Shown here: positions 8,298 through 17,929 of the stretch, piece after piece
How the letters are laid out: the number at the start of each line of letters is the position of its first letter
How positions within the stretch are numbered: the stretch's first letter is position 1
NCBI GenBank assembly: GCA_017619375.1
Contig: JAFZSL010000050.1
Span: 1-58,626, forward strand
Origin: Prevotella sp.
GTDB taxonomy: Bacteria > Bacteroidota > Bacteroidia > Bacteroidales > Bacteroidaceae
Reading direction: 5' to 3'
DNA length: 58,626 bases
Translations under genes and position numbers: made by a program
The notes under the pieces: generated by a model
Told to the model about the DNA's origin: nothing
The model's input: only the letters and a program-made list of their open reading frames with translations
The model's database searches: none

Positions 8298-11200
8298 TGT
8301 CTTCGGTTTCGTTATCGTTATTTGAATGGAAATCAATATAGCCTATGGCTTCACGCTCTTCTTGCGTTAAGCCATAGAGGTCGAAAATGCGCTGGTCGAT
8401 TGCCTTTGCTTTTTCGTCAGAGTATTCGTTTTGGATGTCAAGCACTAATTCACGGAATTCAGCATCGGTATCATCATCAACTTCGAGGACGGGTATTTTG
8501 TCAAAGAAAATTTTACTCATTCCTCTTGCTCCCCCAAATAAAGCACCAAAGTCATCACGGAAACAATATTTGAACAATGAAGAATTGAAAAATGCAACTA
8601 GATAAAACAAATATTTGCCAACCATGATGAAACATGTTTTGTTTGCAAGAAAGTGCTTGTCATCAAATACGAATGGCATGAATTTTGTGGTTTCTGGATA
8701 TACAATTTTAGGTTTATCAAATTCTTTCCAATAAGCTATAGTATCTTGGAGTTCATACCATTTACCTCTAGTCTTCTTTCTAGACTTTATTAGTTCACCG
8801 TTAATATAGTGTTTAGCGCCTGTTTGTTCAAGCTTTTCAATTGGGAAAGATTGTAGATATCTCTTTATGGCAGGATAATCGTCAATATTGTAATTCCTTG
8901 ATGGGAAAGTGCTTATAAGCCAAATATTTGCCCATTTATATCCATATTTGTTAATATCCTTGCCTCGTAGAAGTGGACATATTAATTTGGATGTCTCTTC
9001 ACGCTCTTTTTCTGAAGAACACCATGAAAGTATTTCTTCTCTTTTGGTGCTGTCAATCCAAAATGCCTTGTCGTATCCTGTAAGAATACCACGATATATA
9101 TTTATTTCCCACTTTGCCAAAGGTATGCCAACATCTTCAACTTTTTTCTTTATTTTTCTCATAGTATCAGACATAATAACCCAATTATCACCACCTTCAA
9201 ATTGACAATTAATATTGTGAAGTTTTACATAATCATTCAAAGTGCAAGGATTTGTGAAGTCTTCTAGTATTTGTGTAGCATGAATATATTCCCTTTTTAA
9301 TGAGTTCTGAAATAAAAGAATATTGGTCATAACTGTTGCACTTTCAAATACATGAGTCTCTCCAAAGTCAATCAATAACTTGGGGTTGGTCTCAGTGGTC
9401 AGATAACCCCTTAATTCCTCACCATAACCAGCTCGCATCCATTTGTTAGAGGTAATATAGCATAATGAGCCTTTATCCTTCAACAATTGGTTCCCTCGCT
9501 CATAGAAAAGGCAATAGATGTCACCACCACGATTGAATGTCTTAAAACCACATAGTGAATAGAGATTGGCTAATTTTCCTTTGTCTGCCTGAAGTTGAAT
9601 ATATGGTGGATTACCAATCACAATGTCAAAACCATCTGTTACACCAAACATCCATTCTATATCCAAGAAAGGAGATACGCTGTTCTGGTCATATGGATTC
9701 CAATCGGTCACTTGCAGCACAGCGGCCTCAAAGCCTTGGGGAGTACATTTGTTCTGTTCGCGCTCAATGTCTCGACGGCAGGCTGCAATTACACTTTTGA
9801 TACGGTCACGTTCACGCTGATTTCTATTCACTTTGATAATTTTCGGAGGAGAGAACAAATCTGTTTGTACGGCCTCTTCCACCCAATCATCACCTTGATA
9901 GAGTGCCAATAACTTCTCATTTTCAGTTATTTGCTGACTGAGCATCTTGATTTTTTCCTCATTAGGTTCTCCTACTAATCGTTTGATGTGTTGATGTATT
10001 TGCTTGCGCTTGGCTTCATCTTCACGCAACAAACGAATTTTCTCACTGCGCTTACGAGTATAGAAGTGTCGATGGCGAATGGTTAATAGTTCGTTTTTCA
10101 ACAGGGTAAGAACCTCGTCTTGTGTCCAATCCTCGTTATACTGATGGATGTCGGCATTGATGAGCGAGTTGGCGGCCACAAACTTTGATTCAAGGTTGGG
10201 CAATGTTTTAATGCCGAAGTTTAACTCTGGCTTTTCGCGTTGAATGTCAGTTTGTTCACAAATAAGCGTAATGAAGAATCTTAATCTGGAAATCAGCATG
10301 GCGATGGGCTGAATGTCGACTCCATAAATGCACGACTCTATTATATATAGTTTGCGCGTGTAGTCAGGTGAGTTCAGTCCGTTGTTGAATGTTTCTTCTA
10401 TCTCCAAAAGTTTTTTCCTTCGTTCTTCTTCATCCACAATGCCAAAAGCCCTGCGACTTTCGTCCACGGCCAAATTCGTAAGAACTTCACGCCACATGGT
10501 GTTGTCGGGGTCTACTTGTTGAAGAATATGCACCATTTGCTGGAGCATACCCATAGGGAATGCACCAGAACCACAGGCAGGGTCGAGAATTTTGCAGGTG
10601 AAGAGTGCGTGAAGGATTTTATCTTTTTGTTCTGCTGTTAATTCCACTTCCTCTGTTGTGAAATCCAAAAGTTGGCGGTATTGGATTTCCAAATCTTCAC
10701 CAACTGTCTGCTTCAGATGGGCCACCAAACTCTCGTTCACCATATATTGCACTATCTCGCGTGGTGTGTAGAATGAACCACTTTCGTTGCGGGCTGTTTC
10801 TTTGGTCTCTGGATTGTACGCTCCCAATAAGTTTTCGAAGACCTTTCCCAACAGTTCAGGGTCGAGTGCTACCTGCACATCTTGTGGGGTATTTTCCTCA
10901 ATAGTGAATACATAACGATTGAAGATGGATATCAAACCCTTTGTAGGATGAAAAAACAGTATGTTCGGAACAAAAGCACGATACAAGAACACGCCATTCT
11001 TCTTGCGGTCATTACGAGAGAATCCGTCGTAATAGTACCTGTGCTCTACACCATCCAGCTTCTTGGTCTTATCCTGACATTCAAAGAGGCCACAGTTAAG
11101 GAAAGGAACGGTTGAAAACAAATCAATTACCTCGTCTTCTGTAATAGAGAAAAGTTCAGAATAGCGATAGAGGTTCTTCACATCTGCTGTGTTGGCTTGA

Positions 11201-12177
11201 GCAAACTCACGACGTTCCCCATCTTCAATAATTGGGCGATTCAGTGTTCCAAAAAACAGGTTTTGGAGAATGGCTTGGTAGTAGTTGCTATCTGTACTGC
11301 TTTGTGCATTGAAATTTTTCAAGATAGTGGCCAAATACTTTTCATCGAATATGCAGGCTGGCACGAGGTCTTTTTGTTTGATGAACCAAACAAACATTAA
11401 TCGTGTTATCAGTCGGATGACGCGGGTGTCAATGTCCTCTCTGTCATCTTCCTGTGTTTCAACATCACCAGGGAAGGTAACATTGGTTTCTGGAGCGACG
11501 GCCCACTGATACCAGTCAAACAAGTCATTATAGAATTGTTTGGTGAGGAGTTCAGAGTTGAACACTTCCATCCAGTGCTTATATAAATCTTCGAAAGTTG
11601 AATATGGTTTGTCACCCAGGGACTTCAAAATATCAATATGGCCACGGTGAGGTTTCACACAATTAATATTCCGCAGAATACTCACCTTTCCCAACTTCTC
11701 ACCACTTCCTTGGCGCCATTCCTGAGAATAGTTCCTCCGTTCGCAAGTAGAGAGCGAGAGCAGATTGTTCTGGCGTATGATAAGGATAACCGGGTTTGCA
11801 GTTGCAAGACGATTGAAAGCACGAGTCAATGCAGCAGCAGCAGTACGTGTTAGGTTTGCATCTTGCTTTGCATCACATGCAAAAACGAACATGCCATCAT
11901 ACTTACCTCCATGTTGTATGGTTTCGGCAACATATTCAAGACTGTCAGCATTCTTTGCCCCTGCCAATGACTTGTCGTTGACGATACCAATGTAATAAGT
12001 ATCATTGATGGATTCGAGAGCATCTGTGAGATACTTGGGCATAGGCCCATCATAAAGGCCTGCCACATCGATAGATTCGGCAGTATCTCGGTCGAACTCG
12101 ATATTCAGTTTATGAAGCAGATGTGAAGTCGCATCGAAAAGAGACTCCGAAGAGAATCTGTTAAGTGTCTGTATCAT
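8290..12177 (-). CDS. Eco57I-class adenine DNA methyltransferase with C-terminal target-recognition domain
   Basis: 1295-aa protein of the type IIG/ISP/PglX-like class. A long N-terminal domain (about 1-430) precedes motif X (SGSFYTPREIVQYMV, about 466-480), motif I DPACGSGAF (532-540), GVDIQPIAMLISRLRF (about 619-634) and motif IV NPPY (856-859), indicating N6-adenine methylation. A helical spacer between motifs (about 700-810) is typical of Eco57I enzymes. The region after about 930 is a TaqI-like target-recognition domain. I see no PD-(D/E)XK motif in the N-terminus, so cleavage is probably supplied by the partner helicase/PLD protein. The gene follows the helicase by 74 nt and overlaps the next gene. 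The recognition-domain DNA (about 8550-9500) is much more AT-rich than the rest. Confidence 0.85.
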   Translation of the reverse strand: MIQTLNRFSSESLFDATSHLLHKLNIEFDRDTAESIDVAGLYDGPMPKYLTDALESINDTYYIGIVNDKSLAGAKNADSLEYVAETIQHGGKYDGMFVFACDAKQDANLTRTAAAALTRAFNRLATANPVILIIRQNNLLSLSTCERRNYSQEWRQGSGEKLGKVSILRNINCVKPHRGHIDILKSLGDKPYSTFEDLYKHWMEVFNSELLTKQFYNDLFDWYQWAVAPETNVTFPGDVETQEDDREDIDTRVIRLITRLMFVWFIKQKDLVPACIFDEKYLATILKNFNAQSSTDSNYYQAILQNLFFGTLNRPIIEDGERREFAQANTADVKNLYRYSELFSITEDEVIDLFSTVPFLNCGLFECQDKTKKLDGVEHRYYYDGFSRNDRKKNGVFLYRAFVPNILFFHPTKGLISIFNRYVFTIEENTPQDVQVALDPELLGKVFENLLGAYNPETKETARNESGSFYTPREIVQYMVNESLVAHLKQTVGEDLEIQYRQLLDFTTEEVELTAEQKDKILHALFTCKILDPACGSGAFPMGMLQQMVHILQQVDPDNTMWREVLTNLAVDESRRAFGIVDEEERRKKLLEIEETFNNGLNSPDYTRKLYIIESCIYGVDIQPIAMLISRLRFFITLICEQTDIQREKPELNFGIKTLPNLESKFVAANSLINADIHQYNEDWTQDEVLTLLKNELLTIRHRHFYTRKRSEKIRLLREDEAKRKQIHQHIKRLVGEPNEEKIKMLSQQITENEKLLALYQGDDWVEEAVQTDLFSPPKIIKVNRNQRERDRIKSVIAACRRDIEREQNKCTPQGFEAAVLQVTDWNPYDQNSVSPFLDIEWMFGVTDGFDIVIGNPPYIQLQADKGKLANLYSLCGFKTFNRGGDIYCLFYERGNQLLKDKGSLCYITSNKWMRAGYGEELRGYLTTETNPKLLIDFGETHVFESATVMTNILLFQNSLKREYIHATQILEDFTNPCTLNDYVKLHNINCQFEGGDNWVIMSDTMRKIKKKVEDVGIPLAKWEINIYRGILTGYDKAFWIDSTKREEILSWCSSEKEREETSKLICPLLRGKDINKYGYKWANIWLISTFPSRNYNIDDYPAIKRYLQSFPIEKLEQTGAKHYINGELIKSRKKTRGKWYELQDTIAYWKEFDKPKIVYPETTKFMPFVFDDKHFLANKTCFIMVGKYLFYLVAFFNSSLFKYCFRDDFGALFGGARGMSKIFFDKIPVLEVDDDTDAEFRELVLDIQNEYSDEKAKAIDQRIFDLYGLTQEEREAIGYIDFHSNNDNETEDNE

Positions 12178-12251
12178 TGTGATGAAATTTTTAAGGCATT
12201 TTACTTGTTACATATTGACTTCGTCGATTCGTGGCTGCGGCTTGGTAATAA

Positions 12252-15200
12252 TCAAATTGGCTTGTTTTTGCTCTCGCTCTCGCTCACGTATTCCCAGACG
12301 ATAAGGTCGAAGTTTTGGATTTGGAACTTTTCTTCAAGGAGTTGCTGTTTCCTGTTAGCAGCAGCAGGAGTGCTGATGTTCTTACGCTTGAGTTTATCCT
12401 TGATGTTCTTGATGGCTTGTTGAGGAGCATGGGCACGCATCCACTGCTTTAAGACATCCGAGAGGCGATTGATGCGCTCGGTGTCGTTGTCGACTATCCA
12501 CTGAGGCACGCTACGGGCTGCACTCTTGTTCTTGCGAAGGAACTCCAGGACATCGGCCTTGTTGACTTCCTTCCAATCAGGTTCAGCATCAATAGGCTGA
12601 CACACTAAATATAATTCAGAATACGCATGTTCTTTTTTGCCTTCCGGTTTCTTGGGATAACCAACAAGCGCAATGAGACACTCTGGCATGTCAGGAAAGT
12701 CAGCACTCTGATTTTGGAATCCGGAGAATACCCCGTTAGGCATCTTGCGATAGAAGTCCTGTTGCTTCTCATAGTAGTCAACAAGGTCCTGCCTGTAAGT
12801 CTCGAAGGAGAAATCCTTCAGTGAAAGGGTCTGTGGTGACTCAATATCAGAAATGCTGTTTTTTGTAAGCTCTTCAAGCAGACGGTCGGCATTCTTGTCC
12901 TGCAGAGGATTGTCTTTCACCATATTCTTGTAGGCGTCATTCACTTCCTGGGTTTCGCTGCCAACAAGGTTCATGATAGACATGCGATTCTGAATGCGGG
13001 TCTCAAGATGGAGGTAGTCCTCAAAAGACTTTGCCGGCCAGAAATTGACACACGAAATGATTTCGTTGGGTGAGCCGATGCGGTCAATACGTCCAAAACG
13101 CTGAATGAGACGGACTGGATTCCAATGAATGTCGTAGTTGACCTGCATGTCTGCATCTTGGAGGTTCTGGCCTTCCGAGAGACAATCGGTGGCAATAAGG
13201 ATGTCGATGCCATCGTCAATAAGACGGGCATACTGTGGACGATGCTCCTTGACCAACTTCAGCCAGAGGTCGTAGGGTACATCCCAACGCTGCTTCTCAT
13301 CATTATAATATCGTGCAGCATCAAGCTTCTCCTCATACAATCCATCCCAGTCAAGTTCCTTGTAAAGTTTGCTGTAAGGAGCAAAACTCTGAAGGATTTC
13401 GGTAAAGTTCTTCTTTGAATGATTTCCAGTAGAAAGAATCTCCTGTCCCGAAGCCGATGCCATGCGTGAGAATCCGCGAGCTTTCAACTCATCAAAGATG
13501 AACTTTGCGGTATCTGCATATGCTGTGAAAATAACGATTTTCTTATTGTCAGCAGTCTGCTTCTTATGAAGAAGTTTTACCAGTTCGTCGAGCTTCAAAT
13601 CACGCTCTTCTTGCTGACGATATTTCTGTTCGAAGTCTTGCAAACTCTTGTAAATCTTGCGAAGCAGGTTGCAGTCATGCTGGAGACCCTTCTTGAAACC
13701 GCCAAGATTCTTGATGTCGGAAAGCTTGATTTGACGACGACGGACAATCTGCTCATCATAGTATTCATCGTCGACTTCTTCACCTGTACGAATGATTTCA
13801 TCAATACCTTCTTCCTCGTATCTGAGCACCTTGGCAAGTGTTTCCTCGTGAACATCAAGAACCTTCTTGACTGTCGACTGAAGGGCAAACCATGAGCTCT
13901 CCAAACGTTTCATGAATAGAATACACATCATCTTCACGAGGAACATCTCACGGTTGATATCGTCATCCCAGTCGGATGAAGCTTCTATTCGTCCTACCTT
14001 GCGGGTTTTGTGCAGGAAGATTGATGGTTGATAGGCTGTAAGGTTCAACTCCTCAAAAGCAGTGTAAATATCCTCTGTTGTCTTGTATTCGCCAAAATGG
14101 TCAACGCCCTGATAGATGTTTAAAGGAGGATTCTTTTGCGGGAAGCCCAAATTTTCGCCAAGCGTCTTCTCGATAAGCTTTCGGGTGCGCGCCACAATGA
14201 GTTTATCGGTAAGATTGAAGAAACGCTGTGGGAGCATTTTTATAAATCCTCCGATGGTGCGGTCCGAGTCGTTACACCATCGAGTGTACTTACCCTGTGC
14301 ATCCTTGAATGTGTTTTCAAGAGACTCTACGTCAAACTCCGGATTGTCAAAGGCGTTGTCGACACCATGGCCAATTAGATTGAACTGCCCCTTTACATCG
14401 GCAAGACCGGTATTGATAGGAGTTGCAGAGAGCATCAGCACTTTCACATTTCGTTTTTCTTGACCTTCTTGATTCTGAATGAGCGTTTTCATCAGTTCAA
14501 TATATCGACCTGATTTCTCATTACGAAGATTATGACTTTCATCGATTACAACAAGAACCTTCTTGCGTGTTTGAAGATAATCAAGCTTGAATGTGTCGTA
14601 TGCCGTTTGCATTCGTTCGTTTTGAAGGTCGGTGTGGAATCGTACCTTGTATTTGAACTCATCCTTGTCGAAACGAGAACCTGCACCATAAAGGTATTGA
14701 GTCCAGTTCTGTTCAAGTTTCTTTGGACATAATAAGACGGTCGTGTAGTTCTGAATCTGGAAGTACTTGATGACAGCCAAAGCAGAGAAAGTCTTGCCAA
14801 GACCAACGGCGTCGGCAAGAATGGCGCCATTATACTTGCGAAGCATCTTGATGAGCGAAATAACTCCCTTCTGTTGATAATTGAACAGGGTCTTCCAGAT
14901 GACACTCGTCTGAAGGAGACTCATGTCGCGAGTGTGTTCAATGCCACCTTCGAGATTCAATTCTGAATTGAACAATTCAAATAGTATCTTATAGTAGATT
15001 TCCTCTGGCGAATATTTGCGGAAATATTCATTAATCTTTCGGATAAAATACTCCTTGACAGGAATCTTTGGAGATTTCTTGTCTTCACTATCTTCTGGAA
15101 CTTCTGTGCGGGCTTTTTTCCAAATGTCCTCATACCAATCTCTCAGTTCTTTGAATTCTACGTCTTCTGCTCCTAAGCGTTTGGCAATATTTAGTTCAAC

Positions 15201-15668
15201 GTTTGGCACTTTCTTTAATCCAACACCGGCAGGAGTAAGATTGGATGAACCAGTAATATAATAGCTTTGGTCGTCAGAATTTTTATTGGTGAAAATATAT
15301 GCCTTGGCATGACAGAAATCAGGAATTTCCGCACGCATCTGAACTGTAGGACGCTCAAGGAATGCGATGGCCTTGGGAGCATCTTCGTTAATCATGCCCA
15401 ACTTGTCTATATCAAGATTATCGCTAAGAAGATCTACAATCATATCCTTGCAATAATCATCGCCAACCATTTCAGAAGAAATAATCCGGAATTCGTCTTC
15501 TTCAGGAATGGCATCATGGAGTTTCGCCAGAGTATGAATCATGAAATAGCCTGTTACTATATCAAGCTTACCTTTCCGGCCACTCTCCTTGCCAGAAAAT
15601 TTGTTGATAAAGTCCCAAACTGTCGTGATGTTTAGAGTTTGATTTGGCTTCTTGTTGTCAATAAGCAT
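12252..15668 (-). CDS. PLD-family nuclease fused to SNF2-type helicase
   Basis: 1138 aa. Residues about 1-190 are a phospholipase-D-like domain with an HxK...GSSN signature (H120, K122, GSSN 140-143), as in nuclease members such as DISARM DrmC. A superfamily-2 SNF2 helicase core follows: motif I DAVGLGKT (about 286-293), motif II DESH (376-379), motif III SAT (414-416) and motif [13 protein letters not shown] (about 855-866). A long charged C-terminal region of unknown role completes it. Family knowledge suggests ATP-driven translocation with single-motif PLD cleavage, probably as a dimer. The gene precedes the methyltransferase on the same strand, so together they look like a split translocating restriction-modification machine. 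Confidence 0.85.
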   Translation of the reverse strand: MLIDNKKPNQTLNITTVWDFINKFSGKESGRKGKLDIVTGYFMIHTLAKLHDAIPEEDEFRIISSEMVGDDYCKDMIVDLLSDNLDIDKLGMINEDAPKAIAFLERPTVQMRAEIPDFCHAKAYIFTNKNSDDQSYYITGSSNLTPAGVGLKKVPNVELNIAKRLGAEDVEFKELRDWYEDIWKKARTEVPEDSEDKKSPKIPVKEYFIRKINEYFRKYSPEEIYYKILFELFNSELNLEGGIEHTRDMSLLQTSVIWKTLFNYQQKGVISLIKMLRKYNGAILADAVGLGKTFSALAVIKYFQIQNYTTVLLCPKKLEQNWTQYLYGAGSRFDKDEFKYKVRFHTDLQNERMQTAYDTFKLDYLQTRKKVLVVIDESHNLRNEKSGRYIELMKTLIQNQEGQEKRNVKVLMLSATPINTGLADVKGQFNLIGHGVDNAFDNPEFDVESLENTFKDAQGKYTRWCNDSDRTIGGFIKMLPQRFFNLTDKLIVARTRKLIEKTLGENLGFPQKNPPLNIYQGVDHFGEYKTTEDIYTAFEELNLTAYQPSIFLHKTRKVGRIEASSDWDDDINREMFLVKMMCILFMKRLESSWFALQSTVKKVLDVHEETLAKVLRYEEEGIDEIIRTGEEVDDEYYDEQIVRRRQIKLSDIKNLGGFKKGLQHDCNLLRKIYKSLQDFEQKYRQQEERDLKLDELVKLLHKKQTADNKKIVIFTAYADTAKFIFDELKARGFSRMASASGQEILSTGNHSKKNFTEILQSFAPYSKLYKELDWDGLYEEKLDAARYYNDEKQRWDVPYDLWLKLVKEHRPQYARLIDDGIDILIATDCLSEGQNLQDADMQVNYDIHWNPVRLIQRFGRIDRIGSPNEIISCVNFWPAKSFEDYLHLETRIQNRMSIMNLVGSETQEVNDAYKNMVKDNPLQDKNADRLLEELTKNSISDIESPQTLSLKDFSFETYRQDLVDYYEKQQDFYRKMPNGVFSGFQNQSADFPDMPECLIALVGYPKKPEGKKEHAYSELYLVCQPIDAEPDWKEVNKADVLEFLRKNKSAARSVPQWIVDNDTERINRLSDVLKQWMRAHAPQQAIKNIKDKLKRKNISTPAAANRKQQLLEEKFQIQNFDLIVWEYVSESESKNKPI

Positions 15669-15770
15669 ATCAAATAGAGTTTATTATATCATGTTATAGG
15701 GTTCAAAAATATATGTAAGTGATGTAGGCTTGTCTTTCCCCTCCATGGAATCAAAGACCAGTCCCTTGAT

Positions 15771-15986
15771 TCAGACCAATACCGTCATAGGATAAAAAGT
15801 CTGTGCGAAATCACCTTCTTCTGGATTGCCTATTTGAACGAAGGTCTTCTCGTCAACGTCTCCAATAGGCAAATCGAAAAGTTCTCCCATCAATTTGTCA
15901 TAACCAATATCCTTGCCGAAAATATATAATGGTTTGTCACGTAAACAATCAAGCAGTTGATTCGTTGTTAGGTTGAATTTGTTCAT
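15771..15986 (-). CDS. Small acidic hypothetical protein (71 aa) heading the operon
   Basis: Unrecognised 71-aa protein starting MNKFNLTTNQLLDCL, rich in Asp/Glu and ending hydrophobic (FYPMTVLV). It lies 102 nt upstream of the helicase start on the same strand. AT-rich DNA upstream (15987-16240) is suitable for a promoter. It has no signal peptide. It could be a small regulator or an antitoxin-like first gene, but nothing in the sequence decides this. Confidence 0.5.
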   Translation of the reverse strand: MNKFNLTTNQLLDCLRDKPLYIFGKDIGYDKLMGELFDLPIGDVDEKTFVQIGNPEEGDFAQTFYPMTVLV

Positions 15987-16274
15987 GTTAATGTAATTTA
16001 TTTTATATAAGTATGCGGTTAATAGCTACATTCTTTGGCAAGGCTTTAAATTGATAAGAAAAATGGTTTCTACTATATTATTATTAATTTGCACACCCCT
16101 AAGTCCCAGTCTTTGGGTATAGCTTCTGTAATTTCATGGTAAGACATCCTATCGGTTTATGGTAATAAATAGTTTTAAGATAACAAAAGTAACAATTAAT
16201 CTCCATATATCAAAAGTCAGTCAAGCATAATTATTTTTCTTTAACATTGCATGAATTACGAGTATCTATTCAGC
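15987..16274. other. AT-rich intergenic stretch upstream of the island operon
   Basis: No convincing coding sequence. Strongly AT-rich, with several TATA-like runs (for example around 16000-16010) and long A/T tracts. It presumably contains the promoter for the minus-strand island operon, but no good TTTG/TAnnTTTG pair was found. It borders the 112-bp repeat array on its right. Confidence 0.4.
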
Positions 16275-16862
16275 GAATGTCTACGGACTCAAAGGACTCA
16301 AAGACAGGTCAAGTCCTATTAGTCCTGAAAGTCCGTAGACTATACCATATGCACCATCGGTGCATTCTTGTGCTCCGGAATGTCCTCCTAGAACGAGAAG
16401 TCTACGGACTCAAAGGACTCAAGGGACTTGGGGCGGGTCTTGTGCCCGCCCGCAAAAATTCTTCAATTACTCCCTATGGTCGTGGGTCTTCGACAAATCT
16501 CTTAAATTCGGGATAATAAAATGAGTCAAGGAGTTTGGGAGGACGCGCACCAAGAATGAGAAGTCTACGGACTCGAAGAACTCAAGGGACTCAAAGACAA
16601 GTCCTATTAGTCCTGAAAGTCCGTAGACTATAACATATGCACCATCGATGCATTCTTGTGCTCCGGAATGAGAAGTCTACGGACTCGAAGGACACAAGGG
16701 ACTCGAAGGCAAGTCCTATTAGTCCTAAAAGTCCGTAGACTATAATTTATGCACCATCGATGCATTCTTGTGCTCCGGAACGAGAAGTCTACGGACTCAA
16801 AGGACTCAAGGGACTCGAAGGCAAGTCCTATTAGTCCTAAAAGTCCGTAGACTATAACATAT
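16275..16862. repeat. Five-copy tandem array of about 112-bp palindromic units
   Basis: Units begin near 16275, 16397, 16560, 16672 and 16784; the last three are spaced exactly 112 bp. Each opens with GTCTACGGACT and closes its hairpin with AGTCCGTAGAC. In between, 9-nt steps (CTCAAAGGA, CTCAAGGGA versus AGTCCTATT, AGTCCTGAA) pair imperfectly, giving a stem of roughly 30 bp. The spacer ATAACATATGCACCATCGAT plus a TTCTTGTGCTCCGGAA string is also conserved. Unit 2 is interrupted by foreign repeat DNA. The array ends at the stop codon of the 224-aa gene. Confidence 0.85.
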
Positions 16863-16867
16863 GCATG

Positions 16868-17542
16868 TCAATGTCTTTGCGACATCAATTCTTCCAATTC
16901 GGAATCAGATTTTTCGAAGATTTCTTCTGGCTTGAAAAAATGAGTGAGCATGGTGGCAACGACCTTGTTTTTGTAGATGAAGACAAAGTCGTAGTAGCCA
17001 GGGACGACCTCATCGGCTTGAAGGTAAAACGACCCCCAATGGTAAGTTTCTTCTTCATTGGGATCTTTGTTCAGTTCTAATTCTTGAACATAGCCAGGGG
17101 TCTTGTCGTTCAAAGCTTTTCCCAGATAGAAACCTTGGTCTGCCTTGTGCGAGAAAACCATTACCTTGATGCCTGATTGTGCGCTGGCTTGTGGATGGAA
17201 TTCTATCCATTCGTCAAGTTCGAAAACAGAGCGGATTCCATCGGTGGCAAATGGCTTGCTGTTGAAAGCCTCGCTTCCGCAACGGTTGCCGAACAAGCTC
17301 AAGGCGGTCATTACAGGCTGTTCTCCCTCTTTGAGGTTGACGAAATAGAGTTTGCCAAGGACCATTGTGTCTTTAGCTTGCGAGATGTTGGCTGCAGTGT
17401 TGTTGCCGTCGATGTTGTTAACGGCGTTGTAGGTGATGCTGATGTCGCTTGGGGTTGTCGCATTCGCATTTGCGCCATTGTTGAAGTGGACTGTTGAAAA
17501 CATGGCAAGTCCTGCGGCAATGAGTATGGCTGTTTTTTTCAT
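16868..17542 (-). CDS. Exported hypothetical protein (224 aa)
   Basis: Signal peptide MKKTAILIAAGLAMFSTVHF, then a low-complexity Asn/Ala/Thr stretch (NNGANANATTP) and a mostly beta mature domain. I recognise no family. Around residues 120-175 are segments such as IKVMVFSHKADQGFYLGKAL and PGYYDFVFIYKNKVVATMLT, suggesting a ligand- or partner-binding beta domain in the periplasm or on the surface. The C-terminus is acidic and helical (EEIFEKSDSELEELM). It is monocistronic, with its stop abutting the tandem repeat array. A TATCTTTG -7 box lies about 140 nt upstream. Confidence 0.6.
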   Translation of the reverse strand: MKKTAILIAAGLAMFSTVHFNNGANANATTPSDISITYNAVNNIDGNNTAANISQAKDTMVLGKLYFVNLKEGEQPVMTALSLFGNRCGSEAFNSKPFATDGIRSVFELDEWIEFHPQASAQSGIKVMVFSHKADQGFYLGKALNDKTPGYVQELELNKDPNEEETYHWGSFYLQADEVVPGYYDFVFIYKNKVVATMLTHFFKPEEIFEKSDSELEELMSQRH

Positions 17543-17680
17543 AAACCTGAATCACGCACCACTTTTGATGAGTAATGTTGATTCCTGAGCAACAAGAAGT
17601 TGCTTGGGATTTTGTCAAGTCGGAAATTTTACTTGCCTTAGTGGTGCAATGGAAAGTCAATAAAACTCCGATTGTCATGG

Positions 17681-17688
17681 CAAAGATA
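17681..17688 (-). promoter_or_regulatory. Predicted -7 promoter element for the 224-aa exported protein
   Basis: On the minus strand the sequence is TATCTTTG, an exact match to the Bacteroidetes TAnnTTTG element. The expected upstream TTTG is only a T-run, so the promoter is incomplete by consensus. Transcription would start near 17675, leaving a leader of about 130 nt. Confidence 0.45.
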
Positions 17689-17738
17689 GTAAATAATAGT
17701 GATAAAAACGTTTTTGGCGGTATTATTTTCGTGTTGGA

Positions 17739-17907
17739 TTGCCTCCGGCGAATCGTTTGTCGCTCGGGAAAAGACTGAAAAACGCTGTTTTTCGTCATTT
17801 TCCTCTCGCTTGTGCCACGATTTGCCTCCGGCGAATCGTTTGTCGCTCGGGAAAAGACTGAAAAACGTTGTTTTTCGTCATTTTCCTCTCGCTTGTGCCA
17901 CGATTTG
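17739..17907. repeat. 83-bp tandem duplication
   Basis: Two nearly identical copies with an 83-bp period (17739-17821 and 17822-17907) start TTGCCTCCGGCGAATCG and end GCTTGTGCCACGATTTG. They differ at one visible base (AACGCTG versus AACGTTG). Each contains a small inverted repeat (GAAAAACG...TTTTTC). The second copy abuts the ncRNA candidate's promoter region. Confidence 0.85.
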
Positions 17908-17929
17908 ACACAAGCGGATGATACCTTTG

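Noticed and set aside
4466-15986. Canonical BREX or DISARM system
   Set aside because: No brxC, pglZ, brxL, drmA or drmB homologue is present; only a methyltransferase, SNF2 helicase, PLD domain and WYL protein overlap with those systems.
16275-16862. Possible CRISPR array
   Set aside because: Whole 112-bp units are conserved, including the would-be spacers; units are self-complementary and no cas genes are present.
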